DNA from: Gemmatimonadota bacterium
GTDB lineage: Bacteria > Gemmatimonadota > Gemmatimonadetes > Gemmatimonadales > Gemmatimonadaceae
Assembly: GCA_947457715.1 (NCBI GenBank)
Contig: CANGXK010000166.1
Span: forward strand, 1 to 6,254
Direction: 5' to 3'
DNA: 6,254 bases
Shown in pieces: positions 1 through 6,254 of this stretch; positions within the stretch are counted from its first letter, which is position 1, and each line of letters starts with the position of its first letter. The position numbers and the translations under genes are program-made. The notes under the pieces are model-generated. The model saw only the letters and a program-made list of their open reading frames with translations, searched no databases and had not been told where the DNA came from.

Positions 1-101
1 AAGAAACGCCGGGCGAGCGCCCGCCGCGTCGTGAAGACAGCGGCGATCGTGGCGGTCGCAGCGGTGGACGGAGCGGTGGTGGCGGTCGCGATCGGCGCTA
101 A
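1..101 (+). CDS. pnp: 3' end of upstream gene with RGG-rich tail, probably polynucleotide phosphorylase (partial)
   Basis: Reading from base 3, an open frame of 32 codons ends at TAA 99-101. It encodes a low-complexity, very basic and glycine-rich tail, with RPPRRED followed by repeated RGG/RSGG units and a final RDRR. Such disordered Arg/Gly tails are typical RNA-binding extensions of RNA enzymes. In many bacteria pnp, whose product degrades RNA 3' to 5' and often carries a variable tail after its KH and S1 domains, lies directly upstream of an M16 peptidase gene (as in the Bacillus subtilis pnp-ylxY-mlpA region). That context makes pnp the best guess. No catalytic, KH or S1 sequence is in the window, so the name rests on the tail and gene order only. 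Another RNA-binding protein with an RGG tail, such as a helicase, is the main alternative. That this is a real C-terminus is more certain than its name. Confidence 0.6.
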   Translation, partial: ETPGERPPRREDSGDRGGRSGGRSGGGGRDRR

Positions 102-1365
102 CACGTCGGCCGCGCCAGCGCCTACGTTGCATCGCACGGATCTGCCCAATGGACTGACCGTGCTCTCGGAATCCGTTCCGGGAGCGCGGTCGGTTGCTTT
201 CGGGGCATGGGTCCGCGCCGCAACGCTGCATGAACGACCCGAACAGATGGGGGTGTCTCATCTGCTCGAACACATGGTGTTCAAGGGCACGCGCACGCGC
301 AGTGCCCAGCAGATCGCGCTCGCCCTCGAAACGCTGGGCGGTTCGCTTGACGCGTACACCGAGCGTGAACACACGTCGTACCAGGCCCGCGTACTTGACG
401 AACATCTTCCCGACGCCGCATCGGTCATCGGGGAGTTGATCTTCGAGCCGTTGTTGCGTCAGGCCGATCTGGCCCTCGAGCGGAAGGTGATTCTCGAGGA
501 GATCAGCATGGTCGACGACACGCCGGACGACATCATCTTCGACGTGCACAATCGGGCCGTCTGGGGCGATCATCCGCACGGTTTCCCGATCCTCGGCACC
601 CGCGCCACGGTGAAGGCGCTCTCGGTGGCCGATCTACACGAGTTGCACGAGCGCGCCTACCATCCCGGCCGCTTGGTCGTCGCGGCCTCGGGTCGCGTGG
701 AGCACGATCAGCTGCTCGAGGTGCTGCAGCGCACCGGATGGAGCACCCGCGCGCGCGGCGACATGACGCCGTTCCCCCTCGATCCCGTGGAAGCGGCCGG
801 TCCGCACGCCGAGCACGTATCGCGCAAGGACATCGCGCAGACGCACATCGTGCTGGGCGGGCAGGGCATCGCCTTCGGCGACTCGCGTCGGTATGCCTTC
901 GCGCTGCTCGACATGCTTATTGGCGGTGGCATGAGCTCGCGCCTGTTTCAGAAAGTGCGCGAAGAGTTGGGGCTTGCGTACAGCGTGCAGACCTTCAGCA
1001 GCTCATACGCCGACACCGGTGCGCACGGCGTGTACCTCGCCAGTGCGCCGGAAACGGCGCAGGAAGCTCTGGATGCCGTTCGCGACGTGCTGCGCGACGT
1101 GGCGATAAATGGTCTCTCTGAGGCCGACCTCGCCGCCGGCAAGCGGCAGTTGCGTGGACAGCTGGTCTTGTCCATGGAAGGTGTGTCGTCGCGCATGTAT
1201 CGGGCGGCGCTCACGGCGTTGTACGGAGAACCGTACCGCAGTATCGACGAGCTCAAGGCGCTCGTGGATGCCATCGACCTAGACATCGTGCGTGACGTCG
1301 CGCGCGAGTTCTTCGATCCCGATCGACAGATTCTCGTCAGCCTCGGCCCAAAGGCCGTTCGCTGA
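79..1365 (+). CDS. M16 family zinc metallopeptidase (processing-peptidase type, M16B)
   Basis: This is a single-chain insulinase/mitochondrial-processing-peptidase-like protease of about 428 residues, the usual M16B size. The inverted zinc motif HLLEH is at residues 61-65 (counting from GTG 79), and the third ligand is expected at E141 in ERKVILEE, 76 residues after H65, as in the family. The N-terminal half has the NGLTVLSE strand and the GGSLDAYTEREHT segment. The C-terminal half has SSRLFQKVREELGLAYSV, the conserved inactive-repeat motif. M16B enzymes cleave peptides or small proteins inside a clamshell formed by the two halves; the substrate here is unknown. No convincing export signal exists, so a cytoplasmic location is inferred. 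The start is uncertain. GTG 79 is chosen because GGAG (70-73) lies 5 bases upstream, which makes the gene overlap the previous one by 23 bases. GTG 31, 49, 64 or 76 and TTG 127 are alternatives; TTG 127 would start close to the family's conserved N-terminal strand. The downstream ald gene may share its transcript. Confidence 0.93.
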   Translation: MAVAIGANTSAAPAPTLHRTDLPNGLTVLSESVPGARSVAFGAWVRAATLHERPEQMGVSHLLEHMVFKGTRTRSAQQIALALETLGGSLDAYTEREHTSYQARVLDEHLPDAASVIGELIFEPLLRQADLALERKVILEEISMVDDTPDDIIFDVHNRAVWGDHPHGFPILGTRATVKALSVADLHELHERAYHPGRLVVAASGRVEHDQLLEVLQRTGWSTRARGDMTPFPLDPVEAAGPHAEHVSRKDIAQTHIVLGGQGIAFGDSRRYAFALLDMLIGGGMSSRLFQKVREELGLAYSVQTFSSSYADTGAHGVYLASAPETAQEALDAVRDVLRDVAINGLSEADLAAGKRQLRGQLVLSMEGVSSRMYRAALTALYGEPYRSIDELKALVDAIDLDIVRDVAREFFDPDRQILVSLGPKAVR

Positions 1366-1393
1366 CGTCTCACCTTTACCGGAAATCGCGACC

Positions 1394-2509
1394 ATGCGCA
1401 TCGGTGTACCCAAAGAGATCAAGACCAACGAAAACCGGGTGGCCCTCGTCCCCGCCGGCGCGGAAGCGCTGACGGCGTCTGGCCATCAGGTGTTCATCGA
1501 AACGGGCGCCGGCATTGGCAGCGGCTTCGATGACGACGCCTATCGCGCCGTTGGCGCCGAGATCGTTCCCGACGCCGCGACGGCGTGGGGCAAGGCGGAA
1601 CTGCTGTTGAAGGTGAAGGAGCCGATCGAGAAGGAGTGGGGCTTCCTGCGTCGCGATCTGACGCTCTTTACCTACTTCCACTTCGCGGCGGACGAGAAGC
1701 TTACCAATGCACATCTGGCCAGCGGCGCCACGTGCATCGCCTACGAGACGGTCGAGCTGCCCAACCGGGATCTGCCGCTGCTGATCCCGATGTCGGAAGT
1801 GGCGGGCCGGATGGCGGTTCAGGAGGGTGCGAAGTACCTCGAGAAGCTCTACGGTGGCCGTGGCGTGCTCCTGGGCGGCGTCCCGGGCGTGGCGCCTGCC
1901 AAGGTGGTGATTCTCGGTGGCGGCATCGTGGGGGTGAATGCCGCCAAGATGGCCGCTGGACTGGGGGCCAAGGTGGTCGTGCTCGACCTGTCGCTGGAGC
2001 GCTTGCGCTACCTCTCGGACGTCATGCCGGCCAATGTGCAACTCGTGCACTCGAACCGTCACAACATCCTCGAGCAGATCAGCACCTGTGATCTGGTGAT
2101 CGGCGGCGTGCTCATCCCCGGGGCCAAGGCGCCCAAGCTGGTGCGCCGGGAAGACCTGGCCCGCATGCGTCCGGGCGCCGTGATCGTCGACGTGGCCGTC
2201 GATCAGGGCGGCTGTGTCGAGACGATCCATCCGACCACCCACGAGAACCCGACGTATACCGTGGATGGAATCATCCATTACGGGGTCGCGAACATGCCGG
2301 GGGCGGTGCCGCGCACGTCGACGCTGGCGCTCACCAACGCGACGCTTCCATATACTCTGCTGCTGGCCAATAAGGGCTGGAAGAAGGCGCTCCGCGAGAA
2401 TGGGGCGCTCCTCAGGGGGCTTAACATGACCGACGGTCAACTCACGTATCAGGGCGTCTCTGATGCCTTCGGTATGGCGTTCACGGACCCGGCGACGTTC
2501 GTCGTGTAA
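1394..2509 (+). CDS. ald: Alanine dehydrogenase
   Basis: This enzyme catalyses the reversible NAD-dependent oxidative deamination of L-alanine to pyruvate and ammonium in the cytoplasm. The 371-residue protein starts with the family N-terminus MRIGVPKEIKTNENRVA. The residues known to form the active site fall at canonical numbering: R15 and K75 (LLKVKEP) for pyruvate binding, H96 (TYFHFA) and D270 (VDVAVDQGG) for catalysis. The Rossmann dinucleotide loop is VILGGGIVGVNAAK at about 172-185, with the ribose-binding acidic residue D198 ending the next strand (KVVVLD). Length equals typical AlaDH and the C-terminus is intact. ATG 1394 is chosen because it gives the exact family N-terminus; a GGAA at 1381-1384 is a weak ribosome site. 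The gap to the M16 gene is 28 bases with no terminator, so co-transcription is likely, and a strong terminator follows. It may serve alanine catabolism or supply alanine for the wall, but the sequence does not decide which. Transhydrogenase alpha subunit is a related family, but the length and the active-site match favour AlaDH. Confidence 0.98.
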   Translation: MRIGVPKEIKTNENRVALVPAGAEALTASGHQVFIETGAGIGSGFDDDAYRAVGAEIVPDAATAWGKAELLLKVKEPIEKEWGFLRRDLTLFTYFHFAADEKLTNAHLASGATCIAYETVELPNRDLPLLIPMSEVAGRMAVQEGAKYLEKLYGGRGVLLGGVPGVAPAKVVILGGGIVGVNAAKMAAGLGAKVVVLDLSLERLRYLSDVMPANVQLVHSNRHNILEQISTCDLVIGGVLIPGAKAPKLVRREDLARMRPGAVIVDVAVDQGGCVETIHPTTHENPTYTVDGIIHYGVANMPGAVPRTSTLALTNATLPYTLLLANKGWKKALRENGALLRGLNMTDGQLTYQGVSDAFGMAFTDPATFVV

Positions 2510-2529
2510 GGCGACCAGTGGGACCATCG

Positions 2530-2568
2530 GAGGCCACCGGGACCAGTGTCCGGTGGCCTCTTGTCGTT
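2530..2568 (+). terminator. Rho-independent terminator after ald
   Basis: An 11-base perfect inverted repeat, GAGGCCACCGG (2530-2540) and CCGGTGGCCTC (2550-2560), encloses a 9-base loop. It is followed by the moderately T-rich TTGTCGTTTC (six T in ten). It begins 20 bases after the ald stop, so it should end the M16-ald transcript and insulate the mre operon. The opposite strand has no T-rich run after the hairpin, so it looks one-directional. The imperfect T tract is the only weakness. Confidence 0.88.
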
Positions 2569-2708
2569 TCCGTCCCGGATCCCATAACGTGGGCTAGGTC
2601 ACGCTGCCGCAACAGCTTGTAACTGCTCCGATGCACACGTACCTTACCGACTACTGCTGCCGCAGCATGCCCTTTCCCGGCGCCCCGCGCCGTCGAGCAC
2701 ATATCTGG
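2561..2708 (+). promoter_or_regulatory. mreB upstream region: probable promoter and leader of the mre operon
   Basis: No gene is evident in the 148 bases between the ald terminator and mreB, so the mre operon promoter is expected here. One weak sigma70-like pair is TTGTAA (2617-2622), 17 bases, TACCTT (2640-2645). A second is TTGTCG (2561-2566), 18 bases, TAACGT (2585-2590). Neither is close to consensus and promoter motifs of this lineage are not known to me, so the assignment is positional. The region also holds the 9-base direct repeat GCTGCCGCA (2603-2611 and 2656-2664), and the second copy overlaps a small hairpin (TGCTG 2655-2659, CAGCA 2663-2667). If the first pair is the real promoter, transcription would start downstream of ATG 2631, which supports the mreB start at 2709. 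Confidence 0.3.
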
Positions 2709-3746
2709 ATGTTCTGGCCCTTCAATAAGTCCAACTCGTTCTTCCCGGCGAATGCCATCGCCGTCGACCTCGGCACCGCCAACACCCTGATTTACGTGAA
2801 GGGCGAGGGAATCGTGCTGAACGAGCCCTCGGTCGTCGCGCTCGATCGCGAGACCAAGAAGCTCAAGGGCGTCGGCCTAGAAGCGAAGCGTATGCTCGGT
2901 CGCACGCCCGATGGCATCATGGCCGTCCGGCCCATGAAGGACGGCGTGATCGCCGACTTCGATGTCACCGAAAAGATGCTGCGCTACTTCCTCACGCTCG
3001 TGATCGACAAGCATGTCTTCAAGGTGAAGCCACGTGTCATCGTCTGCGTGCCGTCGGGGATCACCGAAGTGGAGAAGCGCGCCGTGCGCGACTCAGCGCT
3101 TGGTGCCGGCGCGAAGGAAGTCTTCATGGTGACGGAGCCGATGGCTGCCGCCATCGGTGTTGGCCTGCCGGTTGAATCGCCCACCGGCAACATGGTGATC
3201 GACATCGGTGGCGGCACCACGGAGATTGCCGTCATCGCGCTCTCCGGTATCGTGAGCGACACCTCCATTCGCACCGGCGGCGACGAGCTCGACATCAGTA
3301 TCGTGCAGTTCATGCGTAAGAACTACAATCTGCTGATCGGCGAACCGACGGCGGAGCAAATCAAGATTCAGATTGGCTCGGCGTATCCGGTGGGCGATGA
3401 ACGCGAGATGGAAGTGAAGGGACGCGATCTCGTATCCGGTATTCCGAAAACGGTGCGCGTGCATTCCAGCGAAATCCGCGAAGCCATTCAAGAGCCGATT
3501 CAGCAGATCGTCGACGCCGTGCGTCGTGCGCTGGAAATCACGCCGCCGGAACTCGCGTCCGATATCGTCGATCGCGGTATCGTGATGACGGGGGGCGGCG
3601 CGCTGATCCGCGGGCTCGATGTGCTGCTCAGTCAGGAAACCGGTTTGCCGATTCACGTGGATGAGGATCCGCTCACATGCGTCGTGCGCGGAACCGGCAA
3701 GATCCTCGATGACGAGGAGAAGTACTGGTCCGTCCTTACGACCTGA
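2709..3746 (+). CDS. mreB: Rod shape-determining protein MreB (bacterial actin)
   Basis: MreB is an actin-like ATPase that forms filaments on the inner face of the membrane and guides lateral wall synthesis by the MreC/MreD/RodA/PBP2 machinery. The 345-residue product has the actin-fold ATP motifs in order: phosphate-1 [15 protein letters not shown] (about 18-32), TEPMAAAIG (142-150) with the conserved glutamate E143, phosphate-2 [13 protein letters not shown] (163-175) and the adenosine motif [12 protein letters not shown] (293-304). The short hydrophobic N-terminus (MFWPF, later FF) resembles the membrane-binding amphipathic start of Gram-negative MreB. ATG 2709 is chosen because it gives this family N-terminus and length (E. 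coli MreB is 347 residues). The in-frame ATGs at 2631 and 2667 would add 26 or 14 residues, rich in Cys, Pro and Arg, with no family match. No good ribosome-binding site precedes 2709; only a GAG 11 bases upstream is visible. First gene of the mre operon. The cell is therefore probably rod-shaped or elongating. Confidence 0.97.
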   Translation: MFWPFNKSNSFFPANAIAVDLGTANTLIYVKGEGIVLNEPSVVALDRETKKLKGVGLEAKRMLGRTPDGIMAVRPMKDGVIADFDVTEKMLRYFLTLVIDKHVFKVKPRVIVCVPSGITEVEKRAVRDSALGAGAKEVFMVTEPMAAAIGVGLPVESPTGNMVIDIGGGTTEIAVIALSGIVSDTSIRTGGDELDISIVQFMRKNYNLLIGEPTAEQIKIQIGSAYPVGDEREMEVKGRDLVSGIPKTVRVHSSEIREAIQEPIQQIVDAVRRALEITPPELASDIVDRGIVMTGGGALIRGLDVLLSQETGLPIHVDEDPLTCVVRGTGKILDDEEKYWSVLTT

Positions 3747-3753
3747 TCGCGCG

Positions 3754-4896
3754 GTGGCCCGAAACGTCCGATCCGATGGGCGACTCGACACCGGCTTTGC
3801 GCTGGTGTGTGTCGTGTTGGCTGTTTTTTCCCTGATCCTCCCACGACGCACGCGGGAGGGGATCGCCGCGACATTGCGCACGAGCGTGCTGTCGCCGCTC
3901 GTCTCGCTCGAAGGGCGGGCATCCTCGGCGCGCGCGGCCATCCTCGCACGCCACGATGTGCTGGTCGCGCGTGGACAGGTGGCCACGCAGGCGTTTCAGG
4001 TGAAAGCGGTCGCCGACGAGAACCTCACGTTGCGCAAGTTGCTCGGACTTTCGGCGCGACTACAGGATGGGTTTGTGCCGGCCGAGTTGCTGCCGGCGCG
4101 CGGCACCGGCGATGAATTCACGCTTGCCTTGGCTACCGGATCGGATGCCGGCGTGCAGCCCTTCCTGCCCGTCGTCACGGCGGATGGGCTCGTTGGTATG
4201 GTGCAGAGTGTGGACCGGGCCACGAGTTTCGCGATCACATGGGCCCATCCGGACTTTCGCGTCAGCGCAATGAGTGTTGACGAGGGCGCGTTCGGCATCG
4301 TACAGCCGCATCTCGGCGCGGGCGCGGAGCGGTGGTTGCTCGAGATGCGCGGGGTGCCGTTCCGCGCGACGCTTGAGCCGGGCACGCTGATCGTGAGCTC
4401 TGGACTCGGCGCTACGTATCCGCGTGGCATTCCCGTTGGTACCGTGCTTGGGGAACTCTCCACGCCAGAAAAATGGGCGCGCACCTATCTGCTCAAGCCG
4501 TCGGTGCTGCCTGAGGCCATCGGGCCAGTCCTCGTGCTGTTGCCGTCGCGCACACAGCGTGGTGTGAACGGCGTCTGGACGACGGTGAGCGCGGCCGACA
4601 GTGCTGCGCGTGCGGTGGCGGCCGCTGGTGATTCGCTGGCGAGGGCGGCGGCGCTCGACGAGTTGGCCGCGCGCCGCGCCGCACTCGATGCCGCGGCCGA
4701 TACGCTGGCGGATTCGACGCTGGCACTTGTCGCCGCTGGGCGTGGGACGGCGGCCGATAGCGCGCGCGCTGACAGTGTGCGGCTGCGAGAGCGTGCCGCT
4801 CGTGCGGCGCGTGCGCGCGTGGACACCACGAAGTCGCGTGTCGTCGTGCCGACGCCAGTACCGCGTACCGGTCCGCCGCCGGCGGCGCGGCAGTGA
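3754..4896 (+). CDS. mreC: Rod shape-determining protein MreC with long C-terminal extension
   Basis: MreC is the bitopic elongasome scaffold whose periplasmic part binds and activates PBP2. The 380-residue product has a short cytoplasmic basic start, one membrane helix at about 14-30 (TGFALVCVVLAVFSLIL), a helical or coiled-coil stretch at about 55-98 ending in ENLTLRKLLGL, and the double beta-barrel domain at about 106-264. The barrel includes GVQPFLPVVTADGLVGMV, FRVSAMSV, GTLIVSSGLGATYPRGIPVGTV and a final VLVLLP strand. After this canonical end comes a tail of about 116 residues rich in Ala, Arg, Asp and Ser (ADSAARA, GDSLARA, ADSARADSVR), closing with a Pro-rich PVPRTGPPPAARQ. The tail makes the protein longer than the canonical domain needs. 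GTG 3754 starts 7 bases after the mreB stop and is the only reasonable start before the membrane helix; no Shine-Dalgarno is visible, so translation is probably coupled to mreB. Confidence 0.93.
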   Translation: MARNVRSDGRLDTGFALVCVVLAVFSLILPRRTREGIAATLRTSVLSPLVSLEGRASSARAAILARHDVLVARGQVATQAFQVKAVADENLTLRKLLGLSARLQDGFVPAELLPARGTGDEFTLALATGSDAGVQPFLPVVTADGLVGMVQSVDRATSFAITWAHPDFRVSAMSVDEGAFGIVQPHLGAGAERWLLEMRGVPFRATLEPGTLIVSSGLGATYPRGIPVGTVLGELSTPEKWARTYLLKPSVLPEAIGPVLVLLPSRTQRGVNGVWTTVSAADSAARAVAAAGDSLARAAALDELAARRAALDAAADTLADSTLALVAAGRGTAADSARADSVRLRERAARAARARVDTTKSRVVVPTPVPRTGPPPAARQ

Positions 4897-4905
4897 TGCC
4901 GACGA

Positions 4906-4912
4906 GGGGGAG
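4906..4912 (+). promoter_or_regulatory. Strong ribosome-binding site of mreD
   Basis: GGGGGAG at 4906-4912 lies 6 bases before ATG 4919. It is the clearest Shine-Dalgarno in the window and fixes the mreD start. The in-frame open stretch upstream overlaps mreC and is only a shadow. Confidence 0.8.
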
Positions 4913-4918
4913 CAGCAC

Positions 4919-5431
4919 ATGAATCGCCACCAGCAGCAGACGCCGGGAATCGGCAGCGCCTTGCGCGCCTGGCTGGGCTTTGCGCTTCTGCTCATGGCGC
5001 ACTTCGCCGTGCGTCCGTTGTTCAGCGGACGCGCCAACGTTGATTTCATTGTCATCGCCATCCTGTTTTCGGCGGTACGCATGCGACCCGGCCTGGCCGC
5101 GCTCACGGGCTTTCTGACCGGGCTGGCGATCGATGCACTCGCACCTGGATCGTTCGGTACCGCAGCGCTCGTGCTGACGCTCGTGGCGTTCGCTGCCTCG
5201 TGGCTCAAGGCCGTATTCTTCGCCGATCACGTCGCGCTCACCGGACTATTTGTCTTCGGCGGCAAGTGGCTGGTCGACATTGCGGTGACGCTGCTGACCG
5301 GCGGCGCCTCGGGGGCATCGCCGGTGGTGACGCTGGTCATCTGGTCGCCGGTGTCGGCCGCGATGACTGCGCTGTCGGCGGTGTTGTTGCTCACGGTGTT
5401 TCGTCCGTTGTATCGACCGCACACCGCCTGA
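4919..5431 (+). CDS. mreD: Rod shape-determining protein MreD
   Basis: MreD is a small polytopic inner-membrane protein of the elongasome that works with MreC to control PBP2. The product has 170 residues (E. coli MreD has 162). After a short polar start (MNRHQQQ) it is almost wholly hydrophobic, with about five or six membrane segments at roughly 16-34, 41-56, 58-73, 80-98, 105-127 and 137-161. The family signature is visible as GFLTGLAIDALAPGSFGTAAL (two parts: 64-73 and 74-84), in which the Asp and the following glycines are characteristic. The start at ATG 4919 is fixed by a strong ribosome site. It begins 22 bases after the mreC stop and ends 4 bases before the PBP2 start. MreD sequences diverge fast, so the call rests on the signature, the topology and the position between mreC and mrdA, which together are convincing. 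Confidence 0.93.
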   Translation: MNRHQQQTPGIGSALRAWLGFALLLMAHFAVRPLFSGRANVDFIVIAILFSAVRMRPGLAALTGFLTGLAIDALAPGSFGTAALVLTLVAFAASWLKAVFFADHVALTGLFVFGGKWLVDIAVTLLTGGASGASPVVTLVIWSPVSAAMTALSAVLLLTVFRPLYRPHTA

Positions 5432-5435
5432 CATC

Positions 5436-6254
5436 GTGAGCTTCCATCCGAACGCGATCCTTCGCCGTGCGCGGCTCGCGCGCACATTGCTGTTTGCCGC
5501 CTTTCTGGCGCTCGGTGGCGCGTTCTTCCGCGCGCAGGTGCTGCACAACGCGGAATATGTGCTGCAGTCGGAGAGCAACCGGTTGCGCGAAGTCCCGCTG
5601 CCCGGCGCCCGCGGCACGATCTACGACCGTCATGGCGAAGTCATCGCCGAGAATCTTCCGGGATATTCGGTGTCGATCCTGAGTCCGACGGAAGATTCAC
5701 TGCGATCGGCGTTGACCACGCTGTCGAAGGTGATTCAGATCAGTCCAGCACAGCAGGAACTCGCGGTGCGACGTTTCCGTCGCGCTAGCATGCGGCCGGC
5801 CGTGATCTTCAACGATGCGTCCTTTCAGGTCGTGTCGGTGCTCGAAGAGCGGCGTGTCGAGTTCCCGGGGCTGATCATTCAGAGTTCGCCGAAGCGGTAC
5901 TATCCCGATGGCGCGGCCATGGCCGCGTTGATCGGCTACACGGGCGAAATTGCGGAAGAAGATCTGTCCAAACCGAAGTACGAGAGCTACAAGGCGGGAC
6001 AACAGATTGGAAAGACCGGTCTCGAACTGCAGTACGAGGCGCAGTTGCGCGGGAAGGAAGGTCGCCGATTCGTAGAGGTCGACGCGCGCAATCGTGTCGT
6101 GCGCGACGCCGGCGTGAGACCGGAAGAGCAGCCGCAGGCGCCACCGGCGCTGCGTACGAACATCGATCTCGATTTGCAGCGGTACGCGCATGAGTACTTC
6201 GGCGATTCGTTGCGTGGGGCGGTCGTTGCACTGGATCCCAAGACCGGCGGCGTG
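5436..6254 (+). CDS. mrdA: Penicillin-binding protein 2, class B transpeptidase (5' part, cut by window end)
   Basis: PBP2 cross-links peptidoglycan during elongation together with RodA, under MreC/MreD control. The 273 codons present cover the N-terminal half. There is a short basic cytoplasmic start, a membrane helix at about 17-35 (TLLFAAFLALGGAFF), and the linker motif RGTIYDRHGEVIAEN (59-73) typical of class B PBPs. The pedestal domain follows, with RYYPDG (154-159), GYTGEI (167-172) and GKTGLELQYEAQLRG (192-206), then FVEVDARNR (212-220). The start of the transpeptidase domain is seen as LRTNIDLDLQ (239-248) and GAVVALDPKTGGV (261-273). The catalytic SxxK, SxN and KTG motifs lie beyond the window. 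GTG 5436 is used because it is 4 bases after the mreD stop and leaves a short pre-helix segment; no Shine-Dalgarno is visible, so coupling with mreD is likely. FtsI is the other class B family, but the mreBCD neighbourhood favours PBP2. Confidence 0.95.
   Translation, partial: MSFHPNAILRRARLARTLLFAAFLALGGAFFRAQVLHNAEYVLQSESNRLREVPLPGARGTIYDRHGEVIAENLPGYSVSILSPTEDSLRSALTTLSKVIQISPAQQELAVRRFRRASMRPAVIFNDASFQVVSVLEERRVEFPGLIIQSSPKRYYPDGAAMAALIGYTGEIAEEDLSKPKYESYKAGQQIGKTGLELQYEAQLRGKEGRRFVEVDARNRVVRDAGVRPEEQPQAPPALRTNIDLDLQRYAHEYFGDSLRGAVVALDPKTGGV

Noticed and set aside
1292..1393. 5' extension of the ald frame into the M16 gene
   Set aside because: The AlaDH family begins exactly at MRIGVPKEIK (ATG 1394); the upstream part is a shadow of the M16 coding sequence.
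1376..2527. 383-codon open frame on the minus strand spanning the whole of ald
   Set aside because: It mirrors a gene with complete family conservation. The product is His/Arg/Asp-rich low-complexity sequence typical of the antisense of GC-rich codons, with no recognisable domain.
2631..2708. 5' extension of mreB from ATG 2631 or 2667
   Set aside because: The added residues match nothing in MreB, and the family N-terminus and length fit ATG 2709. A promoter may lie over this stretch.
4601..4918. Upstream extension of the mreD frame over the mreC tail
   Set aside because: Arg-rich shadow translation; the strong ribosome site and the family length place the start at 4919.
4060..5208. Long minus-strand open frames opposite mreC and mreD (also 4493-5230 and 3093-3986)
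   Set aside because: Arg/Ala/Pro-rich translations with no domain, lying opposite well-supported genes. Long antisense frames are expected at this base composition.
1..6254. Search for a hidden novel system, mobile element, CRISPR array, tRNA or riboswitch
   Set aside because: Nearly all bases belong to recognised housekeeping genes. The only sizeable spacer (2510-2708) is explained by a terminator and a leader, and no terminal repeats, spaced repeat arrays or RNA folds were seen.

Overview
The window is a compact, high-GC bacterial chromosome segment with every gene on the + strand. In order it holds the 3' end of a gene whose product has an Arg/Gly-rich tail (probably pnp, polynucleotide phosphorylase), an M16 zinc peptidase, alanine dehydrogenase (ald), and the rod-shape cluster mreB-mreC-mreD-mrdA (PBP2), which runs off the right edge. 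A MreB/PBP2 elongasome, alanine dehydrogenase and a pnp-M16 pair, together with the Ala/Asp-Ser/Arg-rich style of the MreC tail, fit a Gram-negative-type soil or freshwater bacterium. Gemmatimonadota (Gemmatimonas relatives) is my best guess from memory of protein style; no search was run.

Region 1 (1-1365): the upstream gene ends at 101. The M16 peptidase begins inside its end or shortly after it, in another frame. Its start is the least certain one in the window. Region 2 (1394-2509): ald follows after 28 bases with no visible terminator between, so it may be co-transcribed with the peptidase gene. All classical AlaDH active-site residues are in place. Region 3 (2510-2708): a 199-base spacer, the only sizeable non-coding stretch. 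It carries a strong hairpin terminator (2530-2560) that closes the first transcription unit, and the probable promoter and leader of the mre operon.

Region 4 (2709-6254): mreB, mreC, mreD and mrdA lie 4 to 22 bases apart and surely form one operon. MreB is the cytoplasmic actin-like filament, MreC and MreD are its membrane and periplasmic partners, and PBP2 is the transpeptidase they direct; together they build the lateral cell wall. PBP2 is cut at the window edge before its catalytic serine motif.

This is mostly a conserved housekeeping region, and I see no mobile element, CRISPR array, RNA gene or unknown defence-like system. The points worth a second look are modest: an unusual Ala/Arg/Asp-Ser-rich C-terminal extension on MreC, an 8-codon mini-ORF bridging the mreC stop and the mreD start, the out-of-frame overlap at the M16 start that creates a false signal peptide, and a repeated element in the mreB leader.
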